Of a DNA stretch of 64,000 nt, positions 1 through 9,152 are shown piece by piece (position 1 is the first letter of the stretch; every line of letters starts with the position of its first letter). Below the pieces are notes generated by a model. The model searched no databases, was not told the origin of the DNA, and worked only from the letters and a program-made list of their open reading frames with translations. The stretch comes from Robiginitomaculum sp. GTDB taxonomy: Bacteria > Pseudomonadota > Alphaproteobacteria > Caulobacterales > Maricaulaceae. Both the position numbers and the translations under genes were made by a program. Location: the NCBI GenBank assembly GCA_021776635.1, contig JAJFFN010000004.1, positions 29,457-93,456 on the forward strand, written 5' to 3'.

Positions 1-111
1 CAAGCGTATATATGTGCTGTATTTAAGCTGGATTACCACATTGAAGCACTGACTTTGATTTGCTACATTGCGACCATCAAGTGCAACAGATTTACTAATC
101 GGAGGCTTCTC

Positions 112-1497
112 ATGCTCAATATGCGTAAAAATCTACTTTTCTTCACAGCTTTCGCTAGTTGTGTAGGGCAAAATTCTTTTGCTCAAATTTCAGATCTGTC
201 TATGACAATTTACGGAGATGGGCGTGCATTGGTTGAAGATGTGCGTAGTTTTGATTTTAAAGAAGGGCGCAGTGTTATCGTACTGCCAAATGTGTCTTCA
301 CAAATTAATGCACCCTCAGCCAGTTTCGTAGCCGACGGTATAGAAATCGTCGAGCAAAATTTTGACTTTGATTTACTCACACCAAACAAACTCATGCAAA
401 AGGCAGTGGGCCAAACTGTTACGATTATACGAACCAATCCCGGAACTGGAACCGAAACCCAAGAACAAGCCAAAGTCTTAGCCGTCAATAATGGAGTCGT
501 TGTACAAATCGGCAACCGTATCGAAGTATTACGCGATGATAACCTGCCGACCAGGGTCATTTTTGATAAAATTCCTGAAAACTTACGCGCCAATCCGACA
601 CTCTCTGTCATGGTAAATTCAAACCTTGCAGGACCACGCCCTGCGACACTCACCTATTTATCCGGTGGCCTAAATTGGCGTGCGGACTATGTTCTAAACT
701 TCAACGAAGACGCCAAGAAGATGGATTTACAAGGGTGGGCGACATTGACCAACAACACGAATACCACATTTAAAGATGTGAAAACATCACTGATTGCAGG
801 GAATATTGGCAATAAATCTCGCAATAATTACGGTAATTATAACCAGGTACGTAGAGGTGGTAATCAAACCAGCCCGCAAGAGCGTATTGGCGATAGCTAT
901 CTCTATTCACTTCCAGGAACGACCACATTGGCAAGCTTGCAGACCAAACAAATCAGTTTTATTGACGCAGCCAATGTAGCGGCGCGCAAAGCCTATGAAT
1001 ATCAGGCAAATGGTTTTCAGACCCTGCCCGAACCTGCGAATGTAGAAGTTCGCGTTGTTTTTGAAAATTCGCGCGAAGCCGGTATGGGGGAAGCGCTGCC
1101 CAAAGGCATTATCCGTGTCTATAGCAAAGACCAAAAAGGTCGTTCCCAATTTGTTGGCGAAAGCAATATCAGCCATGTCGCCGCTGGTTCTGAAGTTTCA
1201 CTCAAGACTGGAGATGCATTTGATGTCACCGTAAAGCCTACTCTTTTAGCGCAAAACAAAGTGTCAAAAAAACGCACAGATACTTCCATGCGCTACACCA
1301 TAAAAAATGCAAAGAAGACGGCGAGTAAAGTCACAATTCGGCAAAACCTTTGGGGTTGGCGAACCGAATATGAAGTGCGTCAGGAAAGCCATATTTCGCG
1401 CAGACCAGATGCCTATAGCCGCGTATGGACGGTGGATGTGCCAGCCGAGGGTGAAGCTACACTAAACTTTATCATAAGAGAAACCCGCCCTTACTAA
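112..1497 (+). CDS. DUF4139 domain-containing secreted protein (first of tandem pair)
   Basis: A 461-residue protein with an N-terminal signal peptide of about 25 residues ending FAQ. The rest is a beta-rich DUF4139 fold (mucoidy-inhibitor-like), recognisable from the YLSGGLNWRADYVLNF segment and a C-terminal immunoglobulin-like region. I chose the ATG at 112 because GGAGG at 101-105 lies six bases upstream; an in-frame ORF opening runs back to 55 without a ribosome site. The stop overlaps the next ATG by one base (TAATG), so the two DUF4139 genes are probably translationally coupled. Export to the periplasm or envelope is inferred from the signal peptide. The molecular function of the family is not established. 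Confidence 0.85.
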   Translation: MLNMRKNLLFFTAFASCVGQNSFAQISDLSMTIYGDGRALVEDVRSFDFKEGRSVIVLPNVSSQINAPSASFVADGIEIVEQNFDFDLLTPNKLMQKAVGQTVTIIRTNPGTGTETQEQAKVLAVNNGVVVQIGNRIEVLRDDNLPTRVIFDKIPENLRANPTLSVMVNSNLAGPRPATLTYLSGGLNWRADYVLNFNEDAKKMDLQGWATLTNNTNTTFKDVKTSLIAGNIGNKSRNNYGNYNQVRRGGNQTSPQERIGDSYLYSLPGTTTLASLQTKQISFIDAANVAARKAYEYQANGFQTLPEPANVEVRVVFENSREAGMGEALPKGIIRVYSKDQKGRSQFVGESNISHVAAGSEVSLKTGDAFDVTVKPTLLAQNKVSKKRTDTSMRYTIKNAKKTASKVTIRQNLWGWRTEYEVRQESHISRRPDAYSRVWTVDVPAEGEATLNFIIRETRPY

Positions 1498-3125
1498 TGA
1501 CCCGTTTCTTGTACTTAATTGTATTTTTTTTGTTGAGTGTAAACGTTTCAGCAAGCGAGTATACGCGCGTAATATCCAAGACAGCGCACAACACAGCATT
1601 GACGATTTACCCAGATAATTTAGCTCTGATCACAGAAACTCGTACGATTGATTTACCGGCAGGCAAGTCTACTCTTGTTTTCGAGGGTGTCAGCGACAGA
1701 ATGATCCCTGCCTCAATATTGCTGCGACAATATTCGGGTCTTACTCTGGAGCGAAATTTTAACTATGCGCTTTTGTCCAAAGCCAATTTATTTGAAAAAT
1801 CCATAGGAAAATATGTCACGCTCACCCGTACCAACAAACAAAGCGGAACAGTTCGGCGCAGCCGTGCGAAAATAATATCAAGCGGTATGGGAACCGTATT
1901 TGAAATTGACGGAAAATTATCGGCCTATCAATGTTCTGGCCTGTCCGAAGGGACAAGGTTTGATAGTTTACCCGACGGATTAACTGGCGTCGCCGAGCTT
2001 TCTGTAGACGTAGCGACGGAACAGGCTGGCCCACAAACACTGGTGATTTCCTATTTGGCCGATAATTTTTCGTGGGACGCAGATTACCGGCTTGATCTGG
2101 CAGTAGATAATAAATCGGGAAATCTAGCCGCTTGGATTACCATGAACAACAATACGTCGCGGTCTTTCACAAATACACCGACCGCCATTATTGCGGGCAA
2201 GCTAAACCGCTCCGCACAAACCAAAGTGCCAAGCATGCACACAAATTCCTTGCGGGCAAGTTGCTGGCCGCAGCAGTCAACACAAACCCCTATACCTCTT
2301 CCTAAAAACCTTTACTCAGAACAAAAATGTTGGGACGGAAGTTTTGCCTATAATGCGAATAGTTGTCCACCGCAGTCATATTTCGATGCCAGTTATGCCA
2401 TGAACGATGAAGTTGTGGTTACAGGGACCCGCCGGAAATCTGTGGGCATTGCCCCTCCTGCTCCTGAACTACGGGAAGTGAAACAAGAAGAACTTGGCGA
2501 TTATAAGCTTTACCGAATATCCGAACCCATAAATGTTGCCGCATATCAGACCAAGCAAATCAGGTTTTTTAATGTGCCTGATGTGAAAGTGAAAAAACTC
2601 TATTCGGCAGAAGTTTACCTCGACCGTCTTAGTTATAATTACGACGATGAAGAACGGGAAAAACTTAGCAGTACACAGACCGAATTCAGAATTGACAACG
2701 ATAAAGACGGACCTCTTGCCAAGCCCTTACCCAAAGGTTCAATTTTGATTTTCCAAAACAATGTTGACGGTAAAAAACTGATCGCTGGTCAAGCGCCGGT
2801 ACGCGATACCCCCATAGGTATAGAGATGAAAGCCAAGCCAAATACGAGTGATTTGGTACAAATTCAAACACGTGTCTCTCGCATTAGAACGAGACAAGAT
2901 AATAAGAAATCATATAAAATTGTGCTTCACCCCGTTCATGTACTCAGCAATGCAACTGAGCAGCCTGCGTTAATCGAAATAAAACTACCTGTATCTCTTA
3001 AATCTCTTAAAATTGACAATGCAAGTGAGGAAATGGATACAAAGGTTCTACCATATGGTTGGACAATTTTGGTACCCGCGAACAGTACAAAGACCCTAAA
3101 ATATCGGGCAAGTTATATTCAATAG
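1497..3125 (+). CDS. DUF4139 domain-containing secreted protein (second of tandem pair)
   Basis: A 542-residue paralogue of the preceding gene. It has a signal peptide (MTRFLYLIVFFLLSVNVSAS) and the same YLADNFSWDADYRLDL core. It is longer because of a central insertion of roughly residues 245-330 that carries several cysteines (ASCWPQ, QKCWDG, NSCPPQ) and the string EVVVTGTRRK. That string resembles the plug start of TonB-dependent receptors, although no plug or barrel follows. Start overlap with the previous gene suggests one transcript. The gene ends just before a hairpin shared with the convergent prs. The function is unknown; a paired envelope role is inference. Confidence 0.83.
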   Translation: MTRFLYLIVFFLLSVNVSASEYTRVISKTAHNTALTIYPDNLALITETRTIDLPAGKSTLVFEGVSDRMIPASILLRQYSGLTLERNFNYALLSKANLFEKSIGKYVTLTRTNKQSGTVRRSRAKIISSGMGTVFEIDGKLSAYQCSGLSEGTRFDSLPDGLTGVAELSVDVATEQAGPQTLVISYLADNFSWDADYRLDLAVDNKSGNLAAWITMNNNTSRSFTNTPTAIIAGKLNRSAQTKVPSMHTNSLRASCWPQQSTQTPIPLPKNLYSEQKCWDGSFAYNANSCPPQSYFDASYAMNDEVVVTGTRRKSVGIAPPAPELREVKQEELGDYKLYRISEPINVAAYQTKQIRFFNVPDVKVKKLYSAEVYLDRLSYNYDDEEREKLSSTQTEFRIDNDKDGPLAKPLPKGSILIFQNNVDGKKLIAGQAPVRDTPIGIEMKAKPNTSDLVQIQTRVSRIRTRQDNKKSYKIVLHPVHVLSNATEQPALIEIKLPVSLKSLKIDNASEEMDTKVLPYGWTILVPANSTKTLKYRASYIQ

Positions 3126-3127
3126 TT

Positions 3128-3157
3128 CTCCTACCTCCATTCTTATGGGGGAAGGAG
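3128..3157. terminator. Hairpin between convergent genes
   Basis: A 13-bp inverted repeat (CTCCTACCTCCAT / ATGGGGGAAGGAG, loop TCTT) with one mismatch and one potential G-U pair lies between the DUF4139 gene and prs, which converge here. No long U tract follows on either strand, so it is a candidate bidirectional terminator rather than a textbook one. Confidence 0.5.
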
Positions 3158-3165
3158 ATTCGTAA

Positions 3166-4107
3166 TTAATCAAATAATTTCGAAACACTCTCTGCATTGG
3201 CTATACGTCTGATAGCTTCGCCGATGAGCCTAGCCACAGATACCTCGCGGATTTTCGTACAATCTTTGACTTTTTGTGGCTGCGCGATCGTATCGGTTAT
3301 TACCACTTCTTTCATAGTCGATTTATTGATATTTTTTACCGCAGGATCGGACAGCACACCGTGCGTGATATAAGCGCTGACCTGTTTGGCACCTTGTGTC
3401 ATAAGTGCATCGGCGGCTTTGCAAAGTGTTCCACCGCTGTCAATAATGTCGTCGAGAATAATACAATTTCGTCCAGCAACATCACCAATAACGTTCATGA
3501 CTTCGCTCTCGCCTGCTTTCGGACGGCGCTTATCAATAATCGCTATATCGGCTTCGAATTTCTTTGCGAGTGCGCGGGCACGAACCACGCCGCCCGTATC
3601 TGGTGAGACGAATAATAAATCTGCCTGTTCTTTGCGGGAGAACTCTGCGCGAATGTCTTGTTCAAATACCGGTTGCCCAAACAAATTATCTGTCGGCATA
3701 TCAAAGAAGCCTTGAATTTGTCCGGCGTGTAGATCAAGGGTTAAAACCCTATCTGCCCCGGCGCGGGATATAAGATTAGCAACCAATTTGGCCGAAATTG
3801 GGGTACGTCCGCCGACTTTACGGTCTTGTCTGGCATAGCCAAAATAGGGAATAACCGCCGTTATACGCGCCGCCGATGCCCGTAACAATGCATCCATTAG
3901 GATGAGCAATTCCATGAGATGATCATTGGCAGGCGCGGATGTGCTCTGGATTAAGAAAATATCCTCGCCGCGTACATTTTCATTGATGCGAACAAAAATT
4001 TCCTGGTCGCGAAATCGTTCAATATTGACATCCGTCAACGGCATATCGAGAACATCGGCAATAGCGGTTGCTAAACCTTCGCTGGCGGTACCACTTAACA
4101 GTTTCAT
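3166..4107 (-). CDS. prs: Ribose-phosphate pyrophosphokinase
   Basis: The enzyme makes PRPP from ribose 5-phosphate and ATP for purine, pyrimidine, histidine, tryptophan and NAD synthesis in the cytosol. The 313-residue length is normal. Visible signatures are the metal-binding [13 protein letters not shown] segment near residues 124-136 and the PRPP-binding loop [10 protein letters not shown] near 218-227. The catalytic flexible loop falls around DKRRPKAGE, near 192-200. It is transcribed away from pgeF with a gap of about 70 bases, which may hold its own promoter. Nothing is unusual in the sequence. Confidence 0.97.
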   Translation of the reverse strand: MKLLSGTASEGLATAIADVLDMPLTDVNIERFRDQEIFVRINENVRGEDIFLIQSTSAPANDHLMELLILMDALLRASAARITAVIPYFGYARQDRKVGGRTPISAKLVANLISRAGADRVLTLDLHAGQIQGFFDMPTDNLFGQPVFEQDIRAEFSRKEQADLLFVSPDTGGVVRARALAKKFEADIAIIDKRRPKAGESEVMNVIGDVAGRNCIILDDIIDSGGTLCKAADALMTQGAKQVSAYITHGVLSDPAVKNINKSTMKEVVITDTIAQPQKVKDCTKIREVSVARLIGEAIRRIANAESVSKLFD

Positions 4108-4179
4108 GGGAACCCTCTTTGTTGTGCGACTCGGTTGGCCTAGGCCGCTTACCGCCCTTTAACAAACAAGTCCGAAGAA

Positions 4180-4965
4180 TCAAAGCCCTTGATTGATCAT
4201 TATTACAGAAATATTACGGCCATAGTCCTCAATATTGTTATGGCAATTATAACGATAGCTATAATAATTTTCATTCTCGTCATAAGTACATTCAGGCAAT
4301 GCTACCGCACGCCCTACACCTGAGGCCAATAATTTGCGCACCAAATAAGCCTTTATATTGAAATAGGAGCGATCGCTTTCTCCTTGTTTGAACATTTGTG
4401 CATTTCCCAAATTTTCAGTAATAAACTCACTGACAAATTCAGGCCCCACCTCAAAACTTTGTGGGCCAAGACACGGACCGATAGCAGATACGATATTGCG
4501 CCGCTTCGCGCCTAAATCTACCATAGCCCTAACGGTTTCATCCGTTACACCAGCCAAAGCCCCACGCCAACCAGCATGTGCCGCACCAATGACACCAGCT
4601 TTCTCATCCGCAAATAATATTGGCGCACAGTCGGCTGACAAAGCAGAAATCGCAAGCCCAGGCGTTTTCGTAACAATACCGTCTGCTTTTGGTTGCGCAC
4701 CTTTAGCCCAAGGTGTTTTAGCAATGACAACATTTGCACTGTGAATTTGGTGGTTAGACAGCAAACAAGCGCCCGTCGTCCCTATAGCTTTCGCTACGCG
4801 CATACGGTTTTTTGCAACATGGTTTGGATTATCATCTGAGCCATGTCCTGCGTTCAGGCTAGCATATTTGCCTTTCGAAACACCTCCGTTACGACCGAAA
4901 AACCCATGGCTTATACCATGTAAACTCTCAAAACCGGGGGCTAATTTTATGGGCAATTCTGGCAT
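4180..4965 (-). CDS. pgeF: Purine nucleoside phosphorylase / peptidoglycan editing factor PgeF (YfiH, laccase-domain family)
   Basis: A 261-residue member of the YfiH/DUF152 family, called laccase-domain or polyphenol oxidase in older annotation. Characterised members act on purine nucleosides, and E. coli PgeF also prevents misincorporation of amino acids into cell-wall precursors. The zinc-site motifs are present: NHQIHS near residue 77, SADCAP near 115 and AAHAGWRG near 133. The gene lies two bases downstream of the NDUFAF7-like methyltransferase gene in the same direction. That gives the lgt, methyltransferase, pgeF order common in alphaproteobacteria. Confidence 0.9.
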   Translation of the reverse strand: MPELPIKLAPGFESLHGISHGFFGRNGGVSKGKYASLNAGHGSDDNPNHVAKNRMRVAKAIGTTGACLLSNHQIHSANVVIAKTPWAKGAQPKADGIVTKTPGLAISALSADCAPILFADEKAGVIGAAHAGWRGALAGVTDETVRAMVDLGAKRRNIVSAIGPCLGPQSFEVGPEFVSEFITENLGNAQMFKQGESDRSYFNIKAYLVRKLLASGVGRAVALPECTYDENENYYSYRYNCHNNIEDYGRNISVIMINQGL

Positions 4966-4967
4966 AG

Positions 4968-6086
4968 TTATGTCCGACCTGCAAAACCTAAAGGCTCAGG
5001 TAAATTCGGTGTTTGTATGACAATAGCTTTGAATAACGTACCCATTTCATGCACATCCGTAAGCCGATGAAGTTGCCTGGCAATTTTTGCCTTTGCATCT
5101 GGTGATGATTTGGAAAGCGATATGGCCCGCATTTCAATGCCCAGGCGTGATAAAAATTGGCCTTGTGTGCACGGGCCGAAATTGACCAACTCTGCTTTCT
5201 CTGCCCACCTGCCAAGATCAGAAAAATTGACGCGTGCCGTTAAATCTGTTCGGCCTGGTTCATCAAGCGGGTCAACTTTTTTATGGTTTTTTAGAGCCTG
5301 AAACGTATCGCCAAGCTCTGTTTCATCAAGGCCATAGTCAATAAATAATGCTGCGCCGGGATTATCTACAAAACGGCGTTGCAGTGCATCAACGATTTGC
5401 CTAAGCCCCGGGTTTATTTCCAAAAGATCATCATCTTTTACTGGTGGGGTATTCACAGGTAGAAACTTCTGATCAATTTCAGATATTGGGGATTCAGATA
5501 CGCTGAAAATTAATTTTTCAGGGTTTTCAGGATGCACATCAACCATGCGCTCATGCCAGCCTCGTGCACCCTTAAACCTATCTTTCATCACCAATTGACG
5601 TAGCGGCAAACAATCAAGATATTCATTGCCAATGACGATGGTTGGCCCCTCGGGAACCGCGTCCAAATTATCAATCCAACTCACGGGCACACCTGCATTT
5701 GCCAATGTTTCGGCTTGTTTTGCTTCAAGCGCACTCGACATTTCAACCAAATTTAAATTTAAAGCAGCAAAGCAATCCTTATCCAGCCGTGCCGTACGTA
5801 ACATGTCTGACATCATCACACCGCGCCCCGGGCCATATTCTACCACCTGCACGGTTTCTGGCTTTCCCATTCCGCGCCATGTATGTATGAGCCAAAGGCC
5901 GAGCACCTCTCCAAACATTTGTGATATTTCTGGCGCCGTGATAAAATCGCCGTCTACGCCTAACGGGTCACGGGTTGGGTAATAACCTTGCTTCGGGTCA
6001 AGCAAACACCAGCTCATATAACTGGCGACACTCATAGGGCCACTAGATTTAATATGAGCAAGTATGCGGTCTTTAAGCGTTCGCAT
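4968..6086 (-). CDS. SAM-dependent methyltransferase, NDUFAF7/MidA family
   Basis: A 372-residue class I methyltransferase of the COG1565 (DUF185) family. The mitochondrial relative NDUFAF7 methylates an arginine of respiratory complex I; whether the bacterial protein does the same is inference. The family N-terminus (PMSVASYMSWCLLDPKQGYY), the SAM-binding VVEYGPGRG motif near residue 82 and IDYGLDE near residue 248 are visible. The start codon lies inside the 3' end of lgt (14-base overlap), and pgeF follows after two bases, so the three are almost certainly one operon. Confidence 0.9.
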   Translation of the reverse strand: MRTLKDRILAHIKSSGPMSVASYMSWCLLDPKQGYYPTRDPLGVDGDFITAPEISQMFGEVLGLWLIHTWRGMGKPETVQVVEYGPGRGVMMSDMLRTARLDKDCFAALNLNLVEMSSALEAKQAETLANAGVPVSWIDNLDAVPEGPTIVIGNEYLDCLPLRQLVMKDRFKGARGWHERMVDVHPENPEKLIFSVSESPISEIDQKFLPVNTPPVKDDDLLEINPGLRQIVDALQRRFVDNPGAALFIDYGLDETELGDTFQALKNHKKVDPLDEPGRTDLTARVNFSDLGRWAEKAELVNFGPCTQGQFLSRLGIEMRAISLSKSSPDAKAKIARQLHRLTDVHEMGTLFKAIVIQTPNLPEPLGFAGRT

Positions 6087-6984
6087 CTGCTTTATCTTTT
6101 AACTCTTCATGTGGCCATTCAGACGCTACAGGCGCACGTTTTGCCGCCCAAAAAATTACGAACAAGCCAATAACTACCATAGGCAATGAGTAGGTCATAC
6201 CGCGCGTCAGCGGGCCAAACAGAGTTGCATCCGGTTCACGGAAAAATTCGACGAATATCCTAAAACTTCCGTACATAGCAAGGAACATGCCCGTTGCCAA
6301 TCCAGGCTTGGTCAAGATTTTAAACTTTCGCGATGCAAGCCACAACACAGAAAAAATCACGAAACCTTCGAGGAAAGATTCGTAAAGCTGGCTCGGATGT
6401 CGGGGGCTCTGCGGGAAACCATTTTCCGTAAAAATAAACGCCCACGGCACATCGGTTACGCGGCCATAAAGTTCTTGATTGACAAAATTGGCCAACCGCA
6501 CAAGCCCTAGCCCAATCGGGGCAGAAATCGCCAAAATATCGGCGACGCGCATCAGTTTTAGTTTGCGAGATTTTGCTAAATAAATGGCGGCCACGCACAC
6601 ACCAAGGAAACCTCCGTGAAAGGCCATGCCGCCTTCCCAAACCTTGAAAATACGGATGGGATCTTCGATATAGCCTTCGATGCCGTAAAGTAAAATAAAC
6701 CCGATGCGACCACCAAGAATAATCCCGATCAAACTGAAAAACATCAAGTCTTCCAGCATGCGCTTGCTAGGGACTAATACCGGCCCTACAGTCGCTTTGG
6801 GGTTTTGCCAAATTGCTTGATTGGCACAACTGCGTTTGGCGTAAAAATAGGCGCCAAACAGGCCAAGGATATAAGAAATTCCGTACCATTTCACCGATAA
6901 CGGGCCGATTGCGAATGCTTCAGGCTTTATCCAATCTGGGAATGTGATGGCTCTTACAAATTCTAGGGAAAATTCTAATATCAT
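6073..6984 (-). CDS. lgt: Prolipoprotein diacylglyceryl transferase
   Basis: The inner-membrane enzyme transfers diacylglycerol from phosphatidylglycerol to the lipobox cysteine of prolipoproteins, the first step of lipoprotein maturation. The 303-residue polytopic protein carries the family marks WYGISYILG, GGRIGFILLYG, AFHGGFLG and LANFVNQELYGR in order. Many candidate substrates with lipoboxes are encoded in this window, including the DUF885 pair and the I78-like and Kazal lipoproteins. The gene heads the lgt-methyltransferase-pgeF operon and diverges from ubiK. Confidence 0.96.
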   Translation of the reverse strand: MILEFSLEFVRAITFPDWIKPEAFAIGPLSVKWYGISYILGLFGAYFYAKRSCANQAIWQNPKATVGPVLVPSKRMLEDLMFFSLIGIILGGRIGFILLYGIEGYIEDPIRIFKVWEGGMAFHGGFLGVCVAAIYLAKSRKLKLMRVADILAISAPIGLGLVRLANFVNQELYGRVTDVPWAFIFTENGFPQSPRHPSQLYESFLEGFVIFSVLWLASRKFKILTKPGLATGMFLAMYGSFRIFVEFFREPDATLFGPLTRGMTYSLPMVVIGLFVIFWAAKRAPVASEWPHEELKDKADANA

Positions 6985-7066
6985 TGCACACTCTATCTAT
7001 TTCAATTCTCAATGTCCGTGTTATACTGTGAATGCACTTAAGCCAATAGCAATTACGGAGACCCTG

Positions 7067-7339
7067 ATGCAAACTAAATCACCTGCCTTTGATGATCTGG
7101 CCAATCTGATGACCAACGCTTTTGGCGCTGTCAAAGGTGTTGGCGATGAAGTGAAAGCCGCAGGCCGTGCCCGCGCGGAAAGCTTTATCGCAGAAATGGA
7201 TTTGGTCAGCCGCGATGAATTTGAAACGGTAAAAATGATGGCCGCCAATGCCCAGACTGAAATAGCTGAGCTAAAAGCTGAAATTGCCAAGTTAAAGGCA
7301 CCAAAAAGGCGGACGACAAAAGCCAAGCCTAAAAAATAA
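7067..7339 (+). CDS. ubiK: Ubiquinone biosynthesis accessory factor UbiK (BMFP family)
   Basis: A 90-residue protein of the membrane fusogenic/BMFP family. UbiK supports ubiquinone biosynthesis in proteobacteria through interaction with other Ubi proteins. The N-terminal half is amphipathic and the C-terminal half is a coiled coil with heptad-like AEIAELKAEIAKLK, ending in a lysine-rich tail. I chose ATG 7067 because CGGAG lies six bases upstream; the longer in-frame opening to 6944 runs into lgt and has no ribosome site. The gene converges tightly with the alpha/beta hydrolase (2-base gap). Confidence 0.85.
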   Translation: MQTKSPAFDDLANLMTNAFGAVKGVGDEVKAAGRARAESFIAEMDLVSRDEFETVKMMAANAQTEIAELKAEIAKLKAPKRRTTKAKPKK

Positions 7340-7341
7340 CT

Positions 7342-8250
7342 TTACGGGGTTTCTACTGTTTTTTCTGGGAAAAACGAGACAATCGCATCTGCTATTTCAG
7401 TCGGATGTGAGAGGGGTAGCATATGGCCAATACCGTCCAATGTCATCAGCTCTGCACCTTTAATTTCTTCGCTAGTGTTCACCCCTACAACATAGGGCAC
7501 CATTTTATCTTTCGTGCCGTGGATGATCAAGGTCGGCGTCTTGATATCACTGGGCGATAAATCACTGGGGGTTAGCGCCTTCATTTCACCGCGAAATGTA
7601 TCGAGAGAGCCTGGCATTAACAGTAAACTTCGTTGATTATCGACCCAACGGCTCGGCATTTTCTCTGCAAACCGCGCCGTAATCGATGCCTTGGCTAAAG
7701 GGCCTCCCAACACTGGCAAGCGCAGAGCCCATTCTGCGGCTTTCATAGTGTCGCGCTTGCCTTCTATGCGCATGGAAGAACCAACCGCAGCCAAGAGCAC
7801 AATGAAGGGTGTTTCGGCTTTACGCGCCGCTGTAGATGATTGCACAACCCCACCCCCAAATGACCATCCGACGAGCGCAGGGCTTTCTAAACCCATAGCT
7901 ATAATAAGCGCATCCAACTCGTTTGCATTTGCTTGCATTGTGAACTTAGCATCGGCATCCCGCCTTGAGGAATGGCCGTAACCAACACGGTCATACCATG
8001 TCACTTGATAACCTTTGCCCACAAGTTCTTCGACGAATTCAGGCCAATCATTGGCACTGCCCGGCAAACCGTGAACCAAGACGATTGGTTTGCCCTCGCC
8101 TTTGGTGAATGTGTTAATTTTAGTGCCGCTTGGCAAAGTAACAATATTTCCGGGTGCAGGTGGTTTTGGCGCAGGTAATATTTTCCCCAATACTGTGAGC
8201 ACGACGAGCAACAACACAATAACGATTATGATTTTCAAGACCATTTTCAT
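7342..8250 (-). CDS. Alpha/beta hydrolase with N-terminal membrane anchor
   Basis: A 302-residue alpha/beta-hydrolase fold protein with a single N-terminal transmembrane segment (IIIVIVLLLVVLTVLG), so probably inner-membrane anchored with a periplasmic catalytic domain. The oxyanion region HGLPGSANDW near residue 60 and the nucleophile elbow GWSFGGG near 128 fit a serine hydrolase. A late acidic residue (HGTKDKM, near 244) and histidine (DGIGHMLPLSHP, near 275) complete the triad. The substrate cannot be told. It starts just downstream of the bc1 operon terminator, so it probably has its own promoter or depends on read-through. Confidence 0.85.
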   Translation of the reverse strand: MKMVLKIIIVIVLLLVVLTVLGKILPAPKPPAPGNIVTLPSGTKINTFTKGEGKPIVLVHGLPGSANDWPEFVEELVGKGYQVTWYDRVGYGHSSRRDADAKFTMQANANELDALIIAMGLESPALVGWSFGGGVVQSSTAARKAETPFIVLLAAVGSSMRIEGKRDTMKAAEWALRLPVLGGPLAKASITARFAEKMPSRWVDNQRSLLLMPGSLDTFRGEMKALTPSDLSPSDIKTPTLIIHGTKDKMVPYVVGVNTSEEIKGAELMTLDGIGHMLPLSHPTEIADAIVSFFPEKTVETP

Positions 8251-8273
8251 ATTCTTCTCTACATATTTCCCAT

Positions 8274-8298
8274 AAAAAAACGAGCCATTTGGGCCCGT
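8274..8298 (-). terminator. Intrinsic terminator of the cytochrome bc1 operon
   Basis: Read on the minus strand, a 7-bp stem (ACGGGCC / GGCTCGT, one G-U pair) with a five-base loop is followed directly by seven T residues. It lies about 48 bases after the cytochrome c1 stop codon and before the alpha/beta hydrolase. This is the clearest Rho-independent terminator in the window. Confidence 0.85.
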
Positions 8299-8345
8299 TC
8301 ATTATGTGTTTAATTGTTCGCTATGGCAATGCCTTAATGTTCCGC

Positions 8346-9152
8346 CTAGTGTTCAACGTCTTTCCAGACTTCTTTGTAAGTCATGAACAGCAAGAGCGCG
8401 AAAATGAACAGGAACAAGAATGTTGCAAAGCCAACCGTCTTGCGAACCTCCATTTTCGGATCACCAGACCAAGCCAGAAACTCAGTCACGTCACGGGCCA
8501 TTTGTTCTGAGGTGGCCTTGGTACCATCGGCATATTCAATAAGATCATCAAAAAGTGGTGGCGCCATTTTAATCGCACCGCCCGGGAACGCTGCATTATG
8601 ATACACACCATCATGACTCTCGTCGCTATCATATCCGGTTAGTAGGGCAAAAATATAATCTGCACCTCCTGTACGCGCCGGAATGATAATAGATAAATCA
8701 GGCGGAACCGCACCGCCATTAGATGCAGCAGCTGCAATCGCGTTCGGGAAAATATCCGGAAACTTATCAGCAGGGATACCAGTATCGTCCATTGGGTCGC
8801 CGCTGTCTTGGTCAATACGTTCAACGGTCCAGTCTTTAGCAAATGCTTTAACAACTGGGTTATCATTAGGGTTCGGGAATTCCGCATCATAAAACGGGCC
8901 GCCCTTATCGCCGAGATGACGAAAGGATAAATGCTCCAGAGCATGACAAGACGAACAAACTTCTTTGTAGACCTGATAGCCGCGCTGCATTGCAGGGCGA
9001 TTATATGTGCCAAACGGACCATTAAAGCCCCAGTTTTGTTTTTCGATCTTGTGTTCACCACCCCCTGCAGCTTTAGCCGGTATGCTAATAGCAAAAAGCG
9101 ATGTGGAGGCGATTGCAACAGTGGCAAATGCTTTTGTTATAGTTTTCAACAT
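8346..9152 (-). CDS. petC: Cytochrome c1, bc1 complex subunit
   Basis: The 268-residue haem c subunit of the ubiquinol-cytochrome c oxidoreductase. It has a cleavable signal peptide ending AKA near residue 26, the haem-binding CSSCH near residue 60 and a methionine ligand region in GGAIKMAPPL. A single C-terminal transmembrane anchor (FATFLFLFIFALLLFMTY) is present. The start ATG overlaps the cytochrome b stop codon by one base, showing translational coupling. The gene is last in the operon and is followed by a strong terminator. A longer ORF exists upstream, but it would overlap petB out of frame and lose the signal peptide. Confidence 0.96.
   Translation of the reverse strand: MLKTITKAFATVAIASTSLFAISIPAKAAGGGEHKIEKQNWGFNGPFGTYNRPAMQRGYQVYKEVCSSCHALEHLSFRHLGDKGGPFYDAEFPNPNDNPVVKAFAKDWTVERIDQDSGDPMDDTGIPADKFPDIFPNAIAAAASNGGAVPPDLSIIIPARTGGADYIFALLTGYDSDESHDGVYHNAAFPGGAIKMAPPLFDDLIEYADGTKATSEQMARDVTEFLAWSGDPKMEVRKTVGFATFLFLFIFALLLFMTYKEVWKDVEH

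Noticed and set aside
8639..9127. Minus-strand ORF in another frame of cytochrome c1
   Set aside because: It is an out-of-frame shadow of petC, without a ribosome site.
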